Positions 6,045-15,679 are shown, counted from the first letter of the stretch. The stretch is 64,000 nucleotides of DNA from CAIUGU01 sp965279735 (GCA_965279735.1 OZ257260.1:3720001-3784000), one strand, 5' to 3'. The notes: generated from the letters alone by a model not told the origin. Numbers and translations: made by a program.

Positions 6045-8156
6045 ATGACCAGGAATTCAAAAGGCAGCCCAACCAAAGGTGCGAAGGCGAAGCCAGATCA
6101 GACACAGGACGGGATGCTGGCTGGCAACGGAGGGGAAACCCATCAGCAGGCAAACAAGCCACCCTTTCTGACGACCAATCAGGGAATTCCAGTCAGCGAC
6201 AACCAGAACCAGCTTAAAGCAGGTGCCCGGGGTGCTGTGCTCCTCGAAGACTTCATTCTTCGCGAAAAGATCTTCCACTTCGACCATGAGCGGATCCCGG
6301 AAAGAATCGTTCATGCGCGCGGCTCGGCGGCCCATGGTTACTTCGAGCTGTACGAATCGCTGAAGGACATCACGCGCGCCGATCTCTTCCAGCGTGCGGG
6401 AGAGAAGATTCCGGTATTTGCACGTTTCTCGACTGTCGCAGGTGGCGCTGGTTCAGTGGACACGCCTCGCGATGTCCGCGGCTTTGCAGTGAAGTTCTAC
6501 ACAAAGGAAGGTAACTGGGATCTGGTGGGCAACAACATCCCGGTGTTCTTCATCCAGGATGCCATCAAGTTTCCCGACCTGATTCATGCGGCGAAGATGG
6601 AAGCTGACCGCGGCTTCCCTCAGGCGGCAACTGCCCACGACACGTTCTGGGACTTCATCGGCCTGACACCCGAATCGATGCACATGGTGATGTGGATCAT
6701 GTCCGACCGGACGCTGCCCCGATCGCTGACGACGATGGAAGGTTTCGGCATCCATACCTTCCGGTTGCTCGACAAGGCCGGTAATTCGACCTTCGTGAAG
6801 TTCCACTGGAAGCCGAAGGCCGGATTGCAATCCACGATCTGGGATGAAACGGTAAAGATCGCCGGCGCCGATCCTGATTTTCATCGCAGGGATCTTTTCG
6901 AGCGCATTCAACGCGACGATTTCCCCGAATGGGAATTGGGCATGCAGCTCTTCGATCAGGAATTCGCGGACAGCCTGCCGTACGACGTACTGGATCCCAC
7001 CAAGATCATTCCGGAAGAAGTGCTGCCTGTCCGCAAGGTGGGCCGGATGGTGCTCGATCGCTATCCCGACAACTTTTTCGCCGAGACCGAGCAGGTGGCG
7101 TTCTGCCCGGCGAACATCGTGCCCGGGATTGATTTCTCCGACGACCCGCTGCTCCAGGGTCGGCTCTTTTCCTATCTCGATACGCAGAAGAGTCGCTTAG
7201 GGACAGCCAACTTCCACCAGTTGCCGATCAATGCCGCGAAGTGTCCGGTGATGAATTTCCAGCGGGATGGACAATTCCAGATGCAGGTGCCCACGGGGCG
7301 CGCCAACTACGAGCCCAACAGTCTTGCAGAGGCCGGGGAGATGCCGGGGCCGCGTGAAACGACGCGCGTGGGGTTCGCGAGTTTTGCCGCCCCGCAGGAA
7401 GGCGCGAAAGGCCGCATCCGTCCGGAAAGCTTTGCCGACCACTACAGCCAGGCACGGCAGTTCTATCGTTCGCTGGATGGTGCCGAGCAGTCACATATCG
7501 TCATGGCGCTGGTCTTCGAACTGTCGAAGCTGTCCCTCGATCATGTGCGGACACGGATCGTTGCCCACCTCGTCAATATCGATCCTTCGCTCGCCTATCG
7601 CGTGGCCAACGGCATTGGCATTGACGTGCCGGAGGCACTGCCTGCAGCGGCTGCAGTACAGGACTTTGACCAGTCGCCTGCCTTGCGCATCATCAATGGA
7701 CCCCTCGAACGCAGCAGTATTGCCGGAAGCAAGATCGGCATCCTCATCGCGGAAGGTTCCGACGCTGCATCGCTCTCGGCCTTGAAAGAGAAGCTCACCA
7801 AGGCAGGTGCTGTTCCAGTGGTCGTTGCTCCGAAATTGGGAGTAGTGCTCGGCAATGGCAAGGCTTTGAAGGCGGATGCCCAGCTCGCAGGAGCGCCTTC
7901 CGTCATGTTCGATGCCGTCGCCGTCATTCTCTCGGCAGAGGGTGCGAAGAATCTCAAGGAAGATGGGGCCGCGGTGCAATGGGTCATGGATGCGTTCGGT
8001 CACCTGAAAGCCATTGGACACACGCCTGAGGCCAAGCCCTTGCTGGACAAGGCGGGCATTAAGCCTGATGCAGGGGTGGTTGAGCTCAAGGATTTCCTCG
8101 GCACCGCGCGGATGCGTTACTTCAAGCGCGAACCCAAGGTACGGCCAGTGCCCTAA
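6045..8156 (+). CDS. katE: Large-subunit monofunctional catalase (HPII type)
   Basis: A 703-residue clade-2 catalase disproportionating hydrogen peroxide. After a polar N-terminal extension (about 60 residues) the catalase core shows the distal His at residue 90 in RIVHARGSAAHGYFE, the distal Asn in VGNNIPVFFIQDAIKFPD, and the proximal heme Tyr in RLFSYLDTQKSRLG. After about residue 550 a DJ-1/PfpI-like flavodoxin domain follows (KIGILIAEGSDAASL), as in E. coli HPII. The ATG at 6045 is chosen because GGTGGAGAAG lies just upstream; the frame stays open to 6009. It converges with the BrkB-type gene, the two stop codons overlapping by 4 bases. Confidence 0.96.
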   Translation: MTRNSKGSPTKGAKAKPDQTQDGMLAGNGGETHQQANKPPFLTTNQGIPVSDNQNQLKAGARGAVLLEDFILREKIFHFDHERIPERIVHARGSAAHGYFELYESLKDITRADLFQRAGEKIPVFARFSTVAGGAGSVDTPRDVRGFAVKFYTKEGNWDLVGNNIPVFFIQDAIKFPDLIHAAKMEADRGFPQAATAHDTFWDFIGLTPESMHMVMWIMSDRTLPRSLTTMEGFGIHTFRLLDKAGNSTFVKFHWKPKAGLQSTIWDETVKIAGADPDFHRRDLFERIQRDDFPEWELGMQLFDQEFADSLPYDVLDPTKIIPEEVLPVRKVGRMVLDRYPDNFFAETEQVAFCPANIVPGIDFSDDPLLQGRLFSYLDTQKSRLGTANFHQLPINAAKCPVMNFQRDGQFQMQVPTGRANYEPNSLAEAGEMPGPRETTRVGFASFAAPQEGAKGRIRPESFADHYSQARQFYRSLDGAEQSHIVMALVFELSKLSLDHVRTRIVAHLVNIDPSLAYRVANGIGIDVPEALPAAAAVQDFDQSPALRIINGPLERSSIAGSKIGILIAEGSDAASLSALKEKLTKAGAVPVVVAPKLGVVLGNGKALKADAQLAGAPSVMFDAVAVILSAEGAKNLKEDGAAVQWVMDAFGHLKAIGHTPEAKPLLDKAGIKPDAGVVELKDFLGTARMRYFKREPKVRPVP

Positions 8157-9019
8157 GCTTGTGGGAGCGGCTCCTTGCCGCTCCCTTTCGATCTCAGGCC
8201 GCCAAGACACGCGGTGAACTCGGCGCCAAACAGGAAAATCTGCGCGGTGTAGTAGAACCAGAGCAGCAGTGCCGCGAATGAGGCGGCGGCGCCGAAAGCC
8301 GAGGGCTGCGTCGAATGGGCGAGATACAGGCTGATGACCCAGCGACCGACATTGAACAGCAACGCCGTCAGCGCTCCTCCTGCGAATACCACTCTCCAGC
8401 GCAGGCGCGTCGCAGGCATGTACCGATAGATAAGTGCAAACAGACAAGAGACGAGCAGCAGCGAAATGCTGAAGTCCATCGCAGTCACTACTCCCACCAG
8501 AACGGCGTGTCGCGCCATCAACCATTCCCGCAAGCTCGACAATCCAGTGGAAATTGTGAGCGAGATCAGCAGCAGGAAGCCGAGGGTCAGCACGAAGCCG
8601 AATGAAAGAATGCGCCTTCGCACCCAGCCACGAATTCCCGTTGTGGGGAGGTTTCCATCCCTCCAGATCCGCTCCAATGCTTCCTCGATGGCCGCCAGCA
8701 CGGTCGTGGCTCCGATGAGCAGCGTGACGACACTGACCAGGGTCGCCACCAGGCCTTGAGTTTCCTGCGAGTTCTGGACCGCCTCGAGAACGATCTTTGC
8801 CGTCGATGCTCCGAACAACGCATTGAGCTGCGTGCCGAGATGTCCATAGGCCGCAGTCGCGCCGACGATCCAGCCCGCGATCGTCAGCAAAATAATCAGG
8901 AGGGGAGCGAGCGAGAAAGCACAGTAGAAAGCCAGTGCAGCGCCGGTGGTCGACGCATTGTCCTGGCTCCAGTAGCGGGCCGCACACGCTGCGACCTCAG
9001 TGGTCTTGCCGAAAAACAT
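8153..9019 (-). CDS. YihY/BrkB family integral membrane protein
   Basis: A 288-residue polytopic protein with about six membrane segments. Family features include an N-terminal amphipathic part, ASTTGAALAFYCAFSLAPLL in the first membrane segment, the IWRDGNLPTTG loop, and PATRLRWRVVFAGGALTALLF. The C-terminal part reads GAAASFAALLLWFYYTAQIF and then LFGAEFT, typical of the family once mis-named RNase BN. The exact function is unknown (a role in envelope or transport is suggested). The last ten codons run through a REP-like palindrome. The region upstream (9020-9210) has no gene I can support. Confidence 0.88.
   Translation of the reverse strand: MFFGKTTEVAACAARYWSQDNASTTGAALAFYCAFSLAPLLIILLTIAGWIVGATAAYGHLGTQLNALFGASTAKIVLEAVQNSQETQGLVATLVSVVTLLIGATTVLAAIEEALERIWRDGNLPTTGIRGWVRRRILSFGFVLTLGFLLLISLTISTGLSSLREWLMARHAVLVGVVTAMDFSISLLLVSCLFALIYRYMPATRLRWRVVFAGGALTALLFNVGRWVISLYLAHSTQPSAFGAAASFAALLLWFYYTAQIFLFGAEFTACLGGLRSKGSGKEPLPQA
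8163..8188 (+). terminator. REP-like hairpin serving as katE terminator
   Basis: GGGAGCGGC-TCCTT-GCCGCTCCC followed by TTT, starting 7 bases after the catalase stop. It lies inside the last codons of the opposing gene, whose C-terminus (GSGKEPLPQA) it encodes. The GTGGGAGCGG.. form resembles dispersed extragenic palindromes of proteobacteria. Confidence 0.6.
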
Positions 9020-9210
9020 CTTGTCCAGCGAGCGTTGGCGGTAGCTTTCTCGAAATCGAATCCCGGCGTCTGTTCTGGGAGGAAGGCGTCCTCACCCAGT
9101 TCCTGAATCCCATTGACCACAAACGTCTTGTCGAACTTGCCGACAATCTGGTGCGTCATCTCAAAGGCCTGCGGTCGGGGTCATGATGACATCCCCCGTA
9201 TCCGGGTTTC

Positions 9211-9369
9211 TCAGATTCGGCCCATCAGGAGCAGGACAATGAGGACAATGACGACAACACCCAATGTTCCGGAGGGTGCGTAGCCCCAGTTGCGGCTGTG
9301 CGGCCAGCTCGGCAGTGCGCCCACCAGGATCAGGATCAGTATGATCAGCAGGATTGTCCCGATACTCAT
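9211..9369 (-). CDS. DUF3309 family small membrane protein
   Basis: A 52-residue protein: MSIGTILLIILILILVG forms a first membrane segment, the central loop reads LPSWPHSRNWGYAPSG, and VVVIVLIVLLLMGRI a second. This two-helix hairpin with a Pro/Trp/Gly-rich loop is typical of the DUF3309 family. AAGGA is 6 bases before the ATG. Function is unknown; relatives are often found near stress genes, which fits the catalase/BrkB neighbourhood. Confidence 0.88.
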   Translation of the reverse strand: MSIGTILLIILILILVGALPSWPHSRNWGYAPSGTLGVVVIVLIVLLLMGRI

Positions 9370-9562
9370 GTGCATTCCTTGTAGTTGCTCTGCAATTCCG
9401 GATTTCGCGGCAAGCGAGAGGATGAACTGACTACCCGCACAAGTTCAGTGTCAAACAGCGGGTCATGGCGTAGGCGCCCGCTGACACCAACAACGTTCCC
9501 CTCCCGCTGTTGATCGGTGCGTGGTTCCCGCACGATTGGGCATTCCTTGCCTGAATGCCGCT

Positions 9563-10615
9563 ATGCCCATGTCTGCTCACCAGCACAACGAAGTCCTTGC
9601 CGCTGACGTCAGTCCTCCGACTGGCTGGCGCGGCAGTCTCAAACGTCTGCAGGTCATTCTCGATCGCTTTCCCTGGCTTCTCCCTGCCTTGAGTTTCGGG
9701 GCGGGGTGGATCGGATTCGTGATGGTCCAGCGCGGTGAAGGTGTTGCCCGCTACATCGCCGTGCTGGCACTCATTGGCTGGCCTTGGCTCCTGATCGAGC
9801 CGCTGATCCGGCGGCCGCTTGAGAAGCGCAAACCCGGAATGGGCAAGTTCGTCGTCAATTTTGTCAGCCAGTCATTGCAGCAGGAGCTGCTGTTTTTCTC
9901 CTTGCCTTTCATGATCGGCGCCACCCAGCGCGACATCGGCCAGATGACCTTCACTGCCCTCGCGGCTGCCGCCGCATTGTTCAGTACGGTGGATCCACTT
10001 TATGAGCGCTTCATCGCCACTCGTGCCACCCGCCGCCTGCTGTTTCATGCGTATTGCAGCTGGATGGCCGCACTGGTTGTACTCCCGATGGTCGCGCGCA
10101 TGCCCGTGGAACGCGCCTTGCCGCTGTCGCTGTGGATCGTTTCTGCATCATTGGTACTGACCCTGCCTTGGGCGCTGCTGTCATTGCGCACCTGGAAAGC
10201 GAGGCTGCTGTGGATTGCGTGCCTGGGCCTGATGCCCTTGATCGTCTGGGAACTGCGTGGGCATGTTCCTGCCGCCGGACTCGCGGTGACAGAAGCGCGC
10301 ATCACGCAATCCATCGATGAGCTGAATCCCGGTGCGCCCGTCACGAGGCTGACGGTTGCCGATCTCGAACGCGGGGTGATGGCGTATGCCGCGATCCGGG
10401 CACCCACGGGCCTCCTGCAGACCATCGTCTTTCGGTGGCGGCACGGCAAGGAGGCGGAAACCATCATCGAGCAGATCCATGGCGGCCGGCAGGAAGGATG
10501 GCGGACGTGGTCCCGCAAACAGGTTTTTCCGGCTGATCCGCGAGGTGTCTGGACAGTCGATGTGCTCACGCCGCAAGGACAGCTACTGAAAAGACTGCGT
10601 TTCGTCGTATCGTAG
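9563..10615 (+). CDS. DUF5924 membrane protein with C-terminal DUF2914 domain
   Basis: About 350 residues. The N-terminal two thirds have about six hydrophobic segments (PWLLPALSFGAGWIGFVMV, YIAVLALIGWPWLLIEPLI, LLFFSLPFMIGA and others), matching the DUF5924 pattern. The last 110 residues form a soluble DUF2914-like domain (ITQSIDELNPGAPVT, then FRWRHGKEAETI and GVWTVDVLTPQGQ). Function is unknown. An in-frame GTG at 9521 would add 14 residues; the ATG codons at 9563 and 9569 are more likely although no strong ribosome-binding site is visible. It lies alone, 58 bp ahead of the Kai-associated kinase gene. Confidence 0.8.
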   Translation: MPMSAHQHNEVLAADVSPPTGWRGSLKRLQVILDRFPWLLPALSFGAGWIGFVMVQRGEGVARYIAVLALIGWPWLLIEPLIRRPLEKRKPGMGKFVVNFVSQSLQQELLFFSLPFMIGATQRDIGQMTFTALAAAAALFSTVDPLYERFIATRATRRLLFHAYCSWMAALVVLPMVARMPVERALPLSLWIVSASLVLTLPWALLSLRTWKARLLWIACLGLMPLIVWELRGHVPAAGLAVTEARITQSIDELNPGAPVTRLTVADLERGVMAYAAIRAPTGLLQTIVFRWRHGKEAETIIEQIHGGRQEGWRTWSRKQVFPADPRGVWTVDVLTPQGQLLKRLRFVVS

Positions 10616-10673
10616 TGGGCAGTGGCGCGCGCTCTTTTCCCGGATTTGCAAAATTGCAGTACAAAAAGTCGGC

Positions 10674-13160
10674 ATGAGTGACCTTTCGTTTCTGTCGGGC
10701 GGCGGGGAGATGGGCGAGCGTATTCGCACGTTTCCGTGGGACTCGAGTCCGCTTGGCGCGCCGGAGTCCTGGCCGCAGGGTTTGCGGACAGCACTGCGGG
10801 TATTGCTCACGACCCAGCATCCCGTCTTCATTTTCTGGGGTCCCGAGTGCATTTGCTTCTACAACGACGCTTATCGCCAGTCGTTGGGGCCCGAGAAACA
10901 CCCCTCGGCTCTCGGCGCACGCGGTCTGGACGTGTGGCCCGAGATCTGGTCGATCATCGGCCCGCAGATCGATCATGTACTGGCCGGGAATGGCGCTACC
11001 TGGAACGAGAACCAGCTGGTCCCCATCATCCGTCACGGCAAACTTGAAGATGTCTACTGGACGTACGGGTATGGTCCCATCGACCAGCCCGACGCACCCA
11101 ATGGCGTGGGCGGTGTTCTCGTCATCTGCACGGAGACGACCGAGCAGGTCCTGACGACACGCCGGCTGAACGCGGAGCGAGAGAGCTTTTCGGATCTGTT
11201 TGAGCAGGCGCCCACCTTCATGGCGCTGCTACGCGGGCCTTCGCACCGCTTTGAATTGGCGAATCCTGCCTATGTACAACTGATCGGGCACAGGTTCGTG
11301 ATCGGCAAGACCGTCAGCGAGGCGCTTCCGGACGCGGTTGAACAGGGCTATCTCTCGTTGCTGGATGAGGTCTATCGCAGTGGCAAGCCCTACATCGCCA
11401 CAGGCGCCCGCTATTTCGTGCAGGTTTCGGCTGGCGGCCCCGTCAAGGAGCGAGTCGTCGATTTTGTTTTTCAGCCGATTACCGATGTGCAGGGCGCGGT
11501 ATCCGGAATCTTCGTCCAGGGCGCGGATGTCACCGAACGCAGCTTCGCGGAAAAGGCATTGCGCGAGAGTCAGGACCAGTTGCGCGAGGCGAACGCCGCT
11601 CTTGAGCGGAATATCATCGAGCGAACGGCGAAACTGAACTACAGGGAGAGCCTGATCCAGACGGTGTACCAGCACTCCTCCGAGTGTCATGCCGTGTTGG
11701 CCGAAATCGAGGGCGGCCGTTTCCGCTACGAGGAAATCAATCCGGCGACATTGAAACTGTATGGCAAGTCACGAGAAGAAGTGGTTGGCCATACCTTTGA
11801 AGACATCTTCAGCCCGGCGACCGCATCGGTGCTGAACCACCACCTGAAGACCTGTCTCGACACCGGCATTCCGTACCACTACGAAAGAAGCCAGAACGGG
11901 CAGATCGTCGAAGCCATCGCCATGCCCGTCCCCCACGAAGACGGCGTGACGCGGCGCGTGACGGTCAGTGCGCGCGACGTGACCGAACGACGGCGTCTGG
12001 AAGAAGAGCTGCGGCAGTCGCAGAAGATGGATGCGGTCGGACAACTGACCGGCGGCCTCGCGCATGATTTCAATAACCTGCTGGCCGGCATCACCGGTTC
12101 CCTCGAAGTGATGATGCTCCGCCTCGCACAGGGACGAACCCAGGAACTCGATCGCTATGTGCTGGCTGCGCAGGGTGCTGCCAAGCGGGCGGCCTCGCTG
12201 ACGCATCGCCTGCTGGCCTTCTCACGCCGGCAGACACTCGATTCAAAACCCACTGACGTCAACGAGCTGGTCGCCGACATGACCGAGCTGGTGCGCCGCA
12301 CGGTGGGCCCGGAAATCTCGGTCGAATTTGTAGGCGCCGGTGGGTTATGGAGCGCACTGGTCGATCCACACCAGCTGGAAAGCGCACTGCTCAACCTGTG
12401 CATCAATGGCCGGGATGCGATGCCGGATGGCGGCAAGCTCACGATCGAGACCGGCAATCGCTGGCTCGATGAGCGGGCCTCGCGCGAACGAGATCTACCG
12501 CCCGGCCAGTATCTTTCGCTCTGCGTCAGCGACACCGGCACGGGCATGACGCCGGAAGTGATCGCCCGCGCCTTCGAACCGTTCTTTACTACCAAGCCCC
12601 TCGGGCAGGGTACCGGTCTCGGACTTTCGATGGTCTACGGATTCGCGCGGCAGTCCGGCGGCCAGGTCCGCATTTATTCGGAGCTCGAGAAGGGCACGAT
12701 GGTGTGCATCTATCTCCCGCGTCATGTCGGTGAAAGCGGTGTAATCGAGGAATCAGTCGACCTCGCGCATCCTCCACGCGCTGAACAGGGCACCACGATC
12801 CTGATCGTCGATGACGAGGCCACCGTCCGCATGCCCATGATGGAGGTGCTGCAGGAAGAGGGCTACACCGTCATCGAAGCGGTGGACGGCGTGGCGGGCC
12901 TCAAGGTATTGCAGTCAAACCGGCGCATCGACATGCTCATCACCGACGTCGGGTTGCCTGGCGGCGTGAACGGACGGCAGCTGGCGGATGCGGGGCGAGC
13001 GTTGCGCGGCGGGCTCAAGGTGCTCTTCATCACCGGCTATGCTGAGAACGCCGTTATCGGCCATGGCCACCTCGATTCCGGTTTCCATATCCTGACCAAG
13101 CCCTTCGCCATGGATGAACTGGTGCGGCGGGCCGGTGCCATCATCGCTGGCATCGCCTGA
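10674..13160 (+). CDS. Hybrid sensor histidine kinase (PAS x3-HisKA-HATPase-REC)
   Basis: An 828-residue soluble hybrid kinase without membrane segments. Three PAS-type sensor domains cover about residues 35-150, 165-290 and 325-440. The phospho-acceptor His is residue 464 in LTGGLAHDFNNLLAGI, followed by a HATPase domain with N box LLNLCINGRDAMPDGG, DTGTGM, EPFFTTK and GTGLGLSMVYG. The C-terminal receiver begins ILIVDDE and has the acceptor Asp at 758 (LITDVGLPG) and Lys in ILTKPF. It senses a cytoplasmic signal and lies 137 bp ahead of kaiC, in the same direction, so it probably feeds the Kai module. No output domain is attached. Confidence 0.93.
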   Translation: MSDLSFLSGGGEMGERIRTFPWDSSPLGAPESWPQGLRTALRVLLTTQHPVFIFWGPECICFYNDAYRQSLGPEKHPSALGARGLDVWPEIWSIIGPQIDHVLAGNGATWNENQLVPIIRHGKLEDVYWTYGYGPIDQPDAPNGVGGVLVICTETTEQVLTTRRLNAERESFSDLFEQAPTFMALLRGPSHRFELANPAYVQLIGHRFVIGKTVSEALPDAVEQGYLSLLDEVYRSGKPYIATGARYFVQVSAGGPVKERVVDFVFQPITDVQGAVSGIFVQGADVTERSFAEKALRESQDQLREANAALERNIIERTAKLNYRESLIQTVYQHSSECHAVLAEIEGGRFRYEEINPATLKLYGKSREEVVGHTFEDIFSPATASVLNHHLKTCLDTGIPYHYERSQNGQIVEAIAMPVPHEDGVTRRVTVSARDVTERRRLEEELRQSQKMDAVGQLTGGLAHDFNNLLAGITGSLEVMMLRLAQGRTQELDRYVLAAQGAAKRAASLTHRLLAFSRRQTLDSKPTDVNELVADMTELVRRTVGPEISVEFVGAGGLWSALVDPHQLESALLNLCINGRDAMPDGGKLTIETGNRWLDERASRERDLPPGQYLSLCVSDTGTGMTPEVIARAFEPFFTTKPLGQGTGLGLSMVYGFARQSGGQVRIYSELEKGTMVCIYLPRHVGESGVIEESVDLAHPPRAEQGTTILIVDDEATVRMPMMEVLQEEGYTVIEAVDGVAGLKVLQSNRRIDMLITDVGLPGGVNGRQLADAGRALRGGLKVLFITGYAENAVIGHGHLDSGFHILTKPFAMDELVRRAGAIIAGIA

Positions 13161-13297
13161 CCCGCCGACCTTGTAGGTATCGGCTGACATTCCTACGGGA
13201 TTCAGGCCGGGTTGCCGCGCATACCATGTATGAAATGCTCTGTCCGTAGCAGAAGCGGACTCACTTTCCCGCCTCTGCGACTCATAAAGGGAGTCAC

Positions 13298-15019
13298 ATG
13301 GCAGAGCAGAAATCCAGGCAGCCGCAGGGCCAGGCACTGGCCCGGGAATTGGCCAAGACGCCCACCGGTATTCGCGGTCTCGACGATCTGACGTTCGGCG
13401 GCATTCCCGCCGGGCGGCCGACGCTGCTTTGCGGGGCTGCTGGTTGCGGCAAAACACTTTTCGCGATGACCTTCCTCGTCAAGGGCGTTACCCGGTACGA
13501 CGAGCCGGGTGTGTTCATGAGCTTCGAGGAGCGCGAGCAGGATCTGGCAACCAACGTTGCATCGCTGGGCTATGACGTCGAGGACCTGATCACGAAGGGG
13601 AAGCTCATCGTGGATCACGTCCGGATCGAGCGCTCCGAGATAGAGGAGAGCGGCGACTACGATCTGGAAGGACTCTTTGTCCGCCTGGGACATGCGATCG
13701 ATACCATCGGCGCGAAACGCGTGGTGCTCGACACCGTGGAAGCCCTGTTCGCCGGATTGTCCGATACCGCGATTCTCCGCGCGGAACTGCGACGGCTGTT
13801 CGCATGGCTTAAGGAAAAGAACGTCACGGCGCTGATCACGGCGGAGCGTGGAGAAGGTCAGCTCACGCGCTACGGCATCGAGGAATACGTATCGGATTGC
13901 GTCATTCTGCTCGACAACCGCGTCGAGGAGCAGGTGACCACGCGCAGGCTTCGCGTCGTCAAGTATCGGGGCTCTGCGCACGGCACGAACGAGTACCCGT
14001 TCCTGATCGACGACCAGGGCATCAGCGTTCTCCCCATCACGTCCGCCGGGCTCGGACATCGCATCTCGCAGGATCCCGTACCCACCGGAGTGCTGGGCCT
14101 GGACGAGATGCTGGGGATCGGCGGGTACTATCGCGGGTCCAGCGTGCTGATCTCGGGACTTGCGGGCACCGGGAAGTCCACGTTCGCGTCCTCCTTCGTC
14201 GATGCGGCCTGTGCACGAGGTGAGCGCGCGCTGTATTTCGCGTTCGAGGAGTCGCCCGACCAGGTAGTACGGAACATGCGGTCGGTGGGCATCGACCTCA
14301 AGCGCCACATCGACGGCGGACTGCTTCGCTTCGAGGCGGCGCGTCCTAGCCTCTACGGTTTCGAGATGCATCTGGCGCGCATGAACCGCGATATCGAGCA
14401 GTTCGCGCCCACCGTCATCGTCGTCGATCCGATCTCCGCCTTCCGCGGACCGTCAATGGAAATCCACGCCACGCTCGTGAGGCTTGCGGACATCTGCAAG
14501 ACACACGGTATTACCGCGCTGTTCACCAGCCTTTCGACTTCCGGTGAGCACATGGACGAGAGCGAGCGGAGCGTTTCCTCGCTGATGGATACCTGGATCT
14601 CCCTCAAGGACCAGGAAGCCAACGGCGAGCGCAACCGCGTTCTGTACCTGCTCAAGTCGCGCGGCATGAATCATTCAAACCAGTTGCGTGAGTACGTACT
14701 GACGCAGACCGGCATCCGCATGATCGATGTGTACGCAGGCCCCGAAGGCGTGCTGACGGGGACGGCACGAGCGGTCCAGGAGAGTCGTGAGCGGGACGCT
14801 GAGCTGGCCCGGAAGGAAGCCGCGGAGCGGCGCAGGCGCGAGATCGTGCGCAAGCGCACCGCGACCGAGCGTCAGATCGCAGAGATGCTGGCCGAACTGG
14901 AAGCAGAGGAATCCGAGGCGGCGAAAATGGCTGAGCAGGAAGCCGCGCGTGAATACGTGCTCGGCAGCAACCGCGAGGCCAGGACGCTCCGCCGGGGAGG
15001 AAAAAATGAACGGCAGTAA
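13298..15019 (+). CDS. kaiC: KaiC-like RecA-fold ATPase/autokinase
   Basis: A 573-residue double-domain KaiC homologue. Domain CI (about 20-255) has Walker A GAAGCGKT at 46-53 and the catalytic glutamates in SFEEREQD. Domain CII (about 260-490) has Walker A GLAGTGKS at 287-294 and AFEESPDQ. By my alignment with cyanobacterial KaiC (TDSHISTITDT), the segment SERSVSSLMDT places S427 and S428 at the S431/T432 phosphorylation sites and S422 at T426, so all hydroxyls are kept. A charged, coiled-coil-like tail (about 500-573, rich in Glu, Ala and Arg) replaces the cyanobacterial KaiA-binding tail. No kaiA is present. The last 14 bases overlap the first kaiB. A phosphorylation-based timer or stress switch working with the flanking kinases is likely. 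Confidence 0.94.
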   Translation: MAEQKSRQPQGQALARELAKTPTGIRGLDDLTFGGIPAGRPTLLCGAAGCGKTLFAMTFLVKGVTRYDEPGVFMSFEEREQDLATNVASLGYDVEDLITKGKLIVDHVRIERSEIEESGDYDLEGLFVRLGHAIDTIGAKRVVLDTVEALFAGLSDTAILRAELRRLFAWLKEKNVTALITAERGEGQLTRYGIEEYVSDCVILLDNRVEEQVTTRRLRVVKYRGSAHGTNEYPFLIDDQGISVLPITSAGLGHRISQDPVPTGVLGLDEMLGIGGYYRGSSVLISGLAGTGKSTFASSFVDAACARGERALYFAFEESPDQVVRNMRSVGIDLKRHIDGGLLRFEAARPSLYGFEMHLARMNRDIEQFAPTVIVVDPISAFRGPSMEIHATLVRLADICKTHGITALFTSLSTSGEHMDESERSVSSLMDTWISLKDQEANGERNRVLYLLKSRGMNHSNQLREYVLTQTGIRMIDVYAGPEGVLTGTARAVQESRERDAELARKEAAERRRREIVRKRTATERQIAEMLAELEAEESEAAKMAEQEAAREYVLGSNREARTLRRGGKNERQ

Positions 15020-15365
15020 CGTCGGAATGTCGATGGTTCCGGACACGGAAACGTCGAGCGAAGGCATGGACGACGGCAAATACAACCTGCGCCTGTACGT
15101 CGCGGGACAGACCCCGAAGTCCCTGGCGGCGATCGCGAACCTCAAGAGCATCTGCGAACAACACCTGGCCGGCCGCTACACGATCGAAGTGATCGATCTG
15201 ATCGTCACACCGCAGCTCGCAGCGGGGGACCAGATCGTGGCGCTGCCGACCCTGGTACGTCGTCTGCCTCCGCCACTCAAGCGCATCATCGGCAATCTTT
15301 CCGACACGGAACGTGTTCTGGTCGGCCTCGACATCAGGAAGAACAGCGAGGTTGGCCGGCAATGA
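15006..15365 (+). CDS. kaiB: KaiB-like protein, copy 1
   Basis: A 119-residue thioredoxin-like KaiB-family protein. After a roughly 25-residue Ser/Asp/Glu-rich N-terminal extension, the KaiB domain reads YNLRLYVAGQTPKSLAAIAN, then EVIDLIVTPQLAAGDQIVA and PTLVRRLPPPLKRIIGNLSD. In cyanobacteria KaiB switches fold and binds the CI ring of KaiC. The start at 15006 lies inside the end of kaiC and has GGGGAGGA just before it, indicating translational coupling; the frame upstream overlaps kaiC and is not used. About half of its domain positions match the neighbouring copy. Confidence 0.9.
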   Translation: MNGSNVGMSMVPDTETSSEGMDDGKYNLRLYVAGQTPKSLAAIANLKSICEQHLAGRYTIEVIDLIVTPQLAAGDQIVALPTLVRRLPPPLKRIIGNLSDTERVLVGLDIRKNSEVGRQ

Positions 15366-15679
15366 ACGATGTGCAGGAAATCGCGGCAGGCGAGCGCTAC
15401 AAGCTCCGGTTGTTCGTGACCGGAACCACGCCCCGCTCCATGCGGGCCATCGAGAACATGCATCGCATCTGCGACGAGGTGCTGAAGGGCTCCTATGACC
15501 TCGAGGTCATCGATGTCTACCAGAATCCCGATGCCACCCGTGAACTGCAGGTCGTTGCCACTCCCACGCTGGTCAAGGTCCTGCCGCTGCCGTTGCGCAG
15601 GATCATTGGCGACCTGTCGAACCGGGAAAAGGTTCTGGCAGGGCTCAATATCGTGCCCTTAAGCGAGCCCCGGTCGTGA
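15362..15679 (+). CDS. kaiB: KaiB-like protein, copy 2
   Basis: A 105-residue second KaiB-family protein: YKLRLFVTGTTPRSMRAIEN, then LEVIDVYQNPDATRELQVVA and PTLVKVLPLPLRRIIGDLSN. It lacks the long acidic N-terminus of copy 1. Its ATG overlaps the stop of copy 1 (ATGA) and its own stop overlaps the start of the next kinase, so kaiC-kaiB-kaiB-kinase is one tightly coupled unit. Two adjacent, clearly diverged KaiB proteins suggest different partners, such as KaiC and a kinase sensor domain (the kinase SasA carries a KaiB-like fold). Confidence 0.92.
   Translation: MNDVQEIAAGERYKLRLFVTGTTPRSMRAIENMHRICDEVLKGSYDLEVIDVYQNPDATRELQVVATPTLVKVLPLPLRRIIGDLSNREKVLAGLNIVPLSEPRS

Noticed and set aside
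7491..8987. 498-codon open frame on the minus strand
   Set aside because: It overlaps the catalase 3' part and the BrkB-type gene in a different frame; both of those have clear family motifs.
8896..9186. Small open frames on both strands near the BrkB-gene start
   Set aside because: Some segments look protein-like (for example NPIDHKRLVELADNLVRHL on the plus strand), but they overlap the BrkB start, lack ribosome-binding sites and match nothing I recognise.
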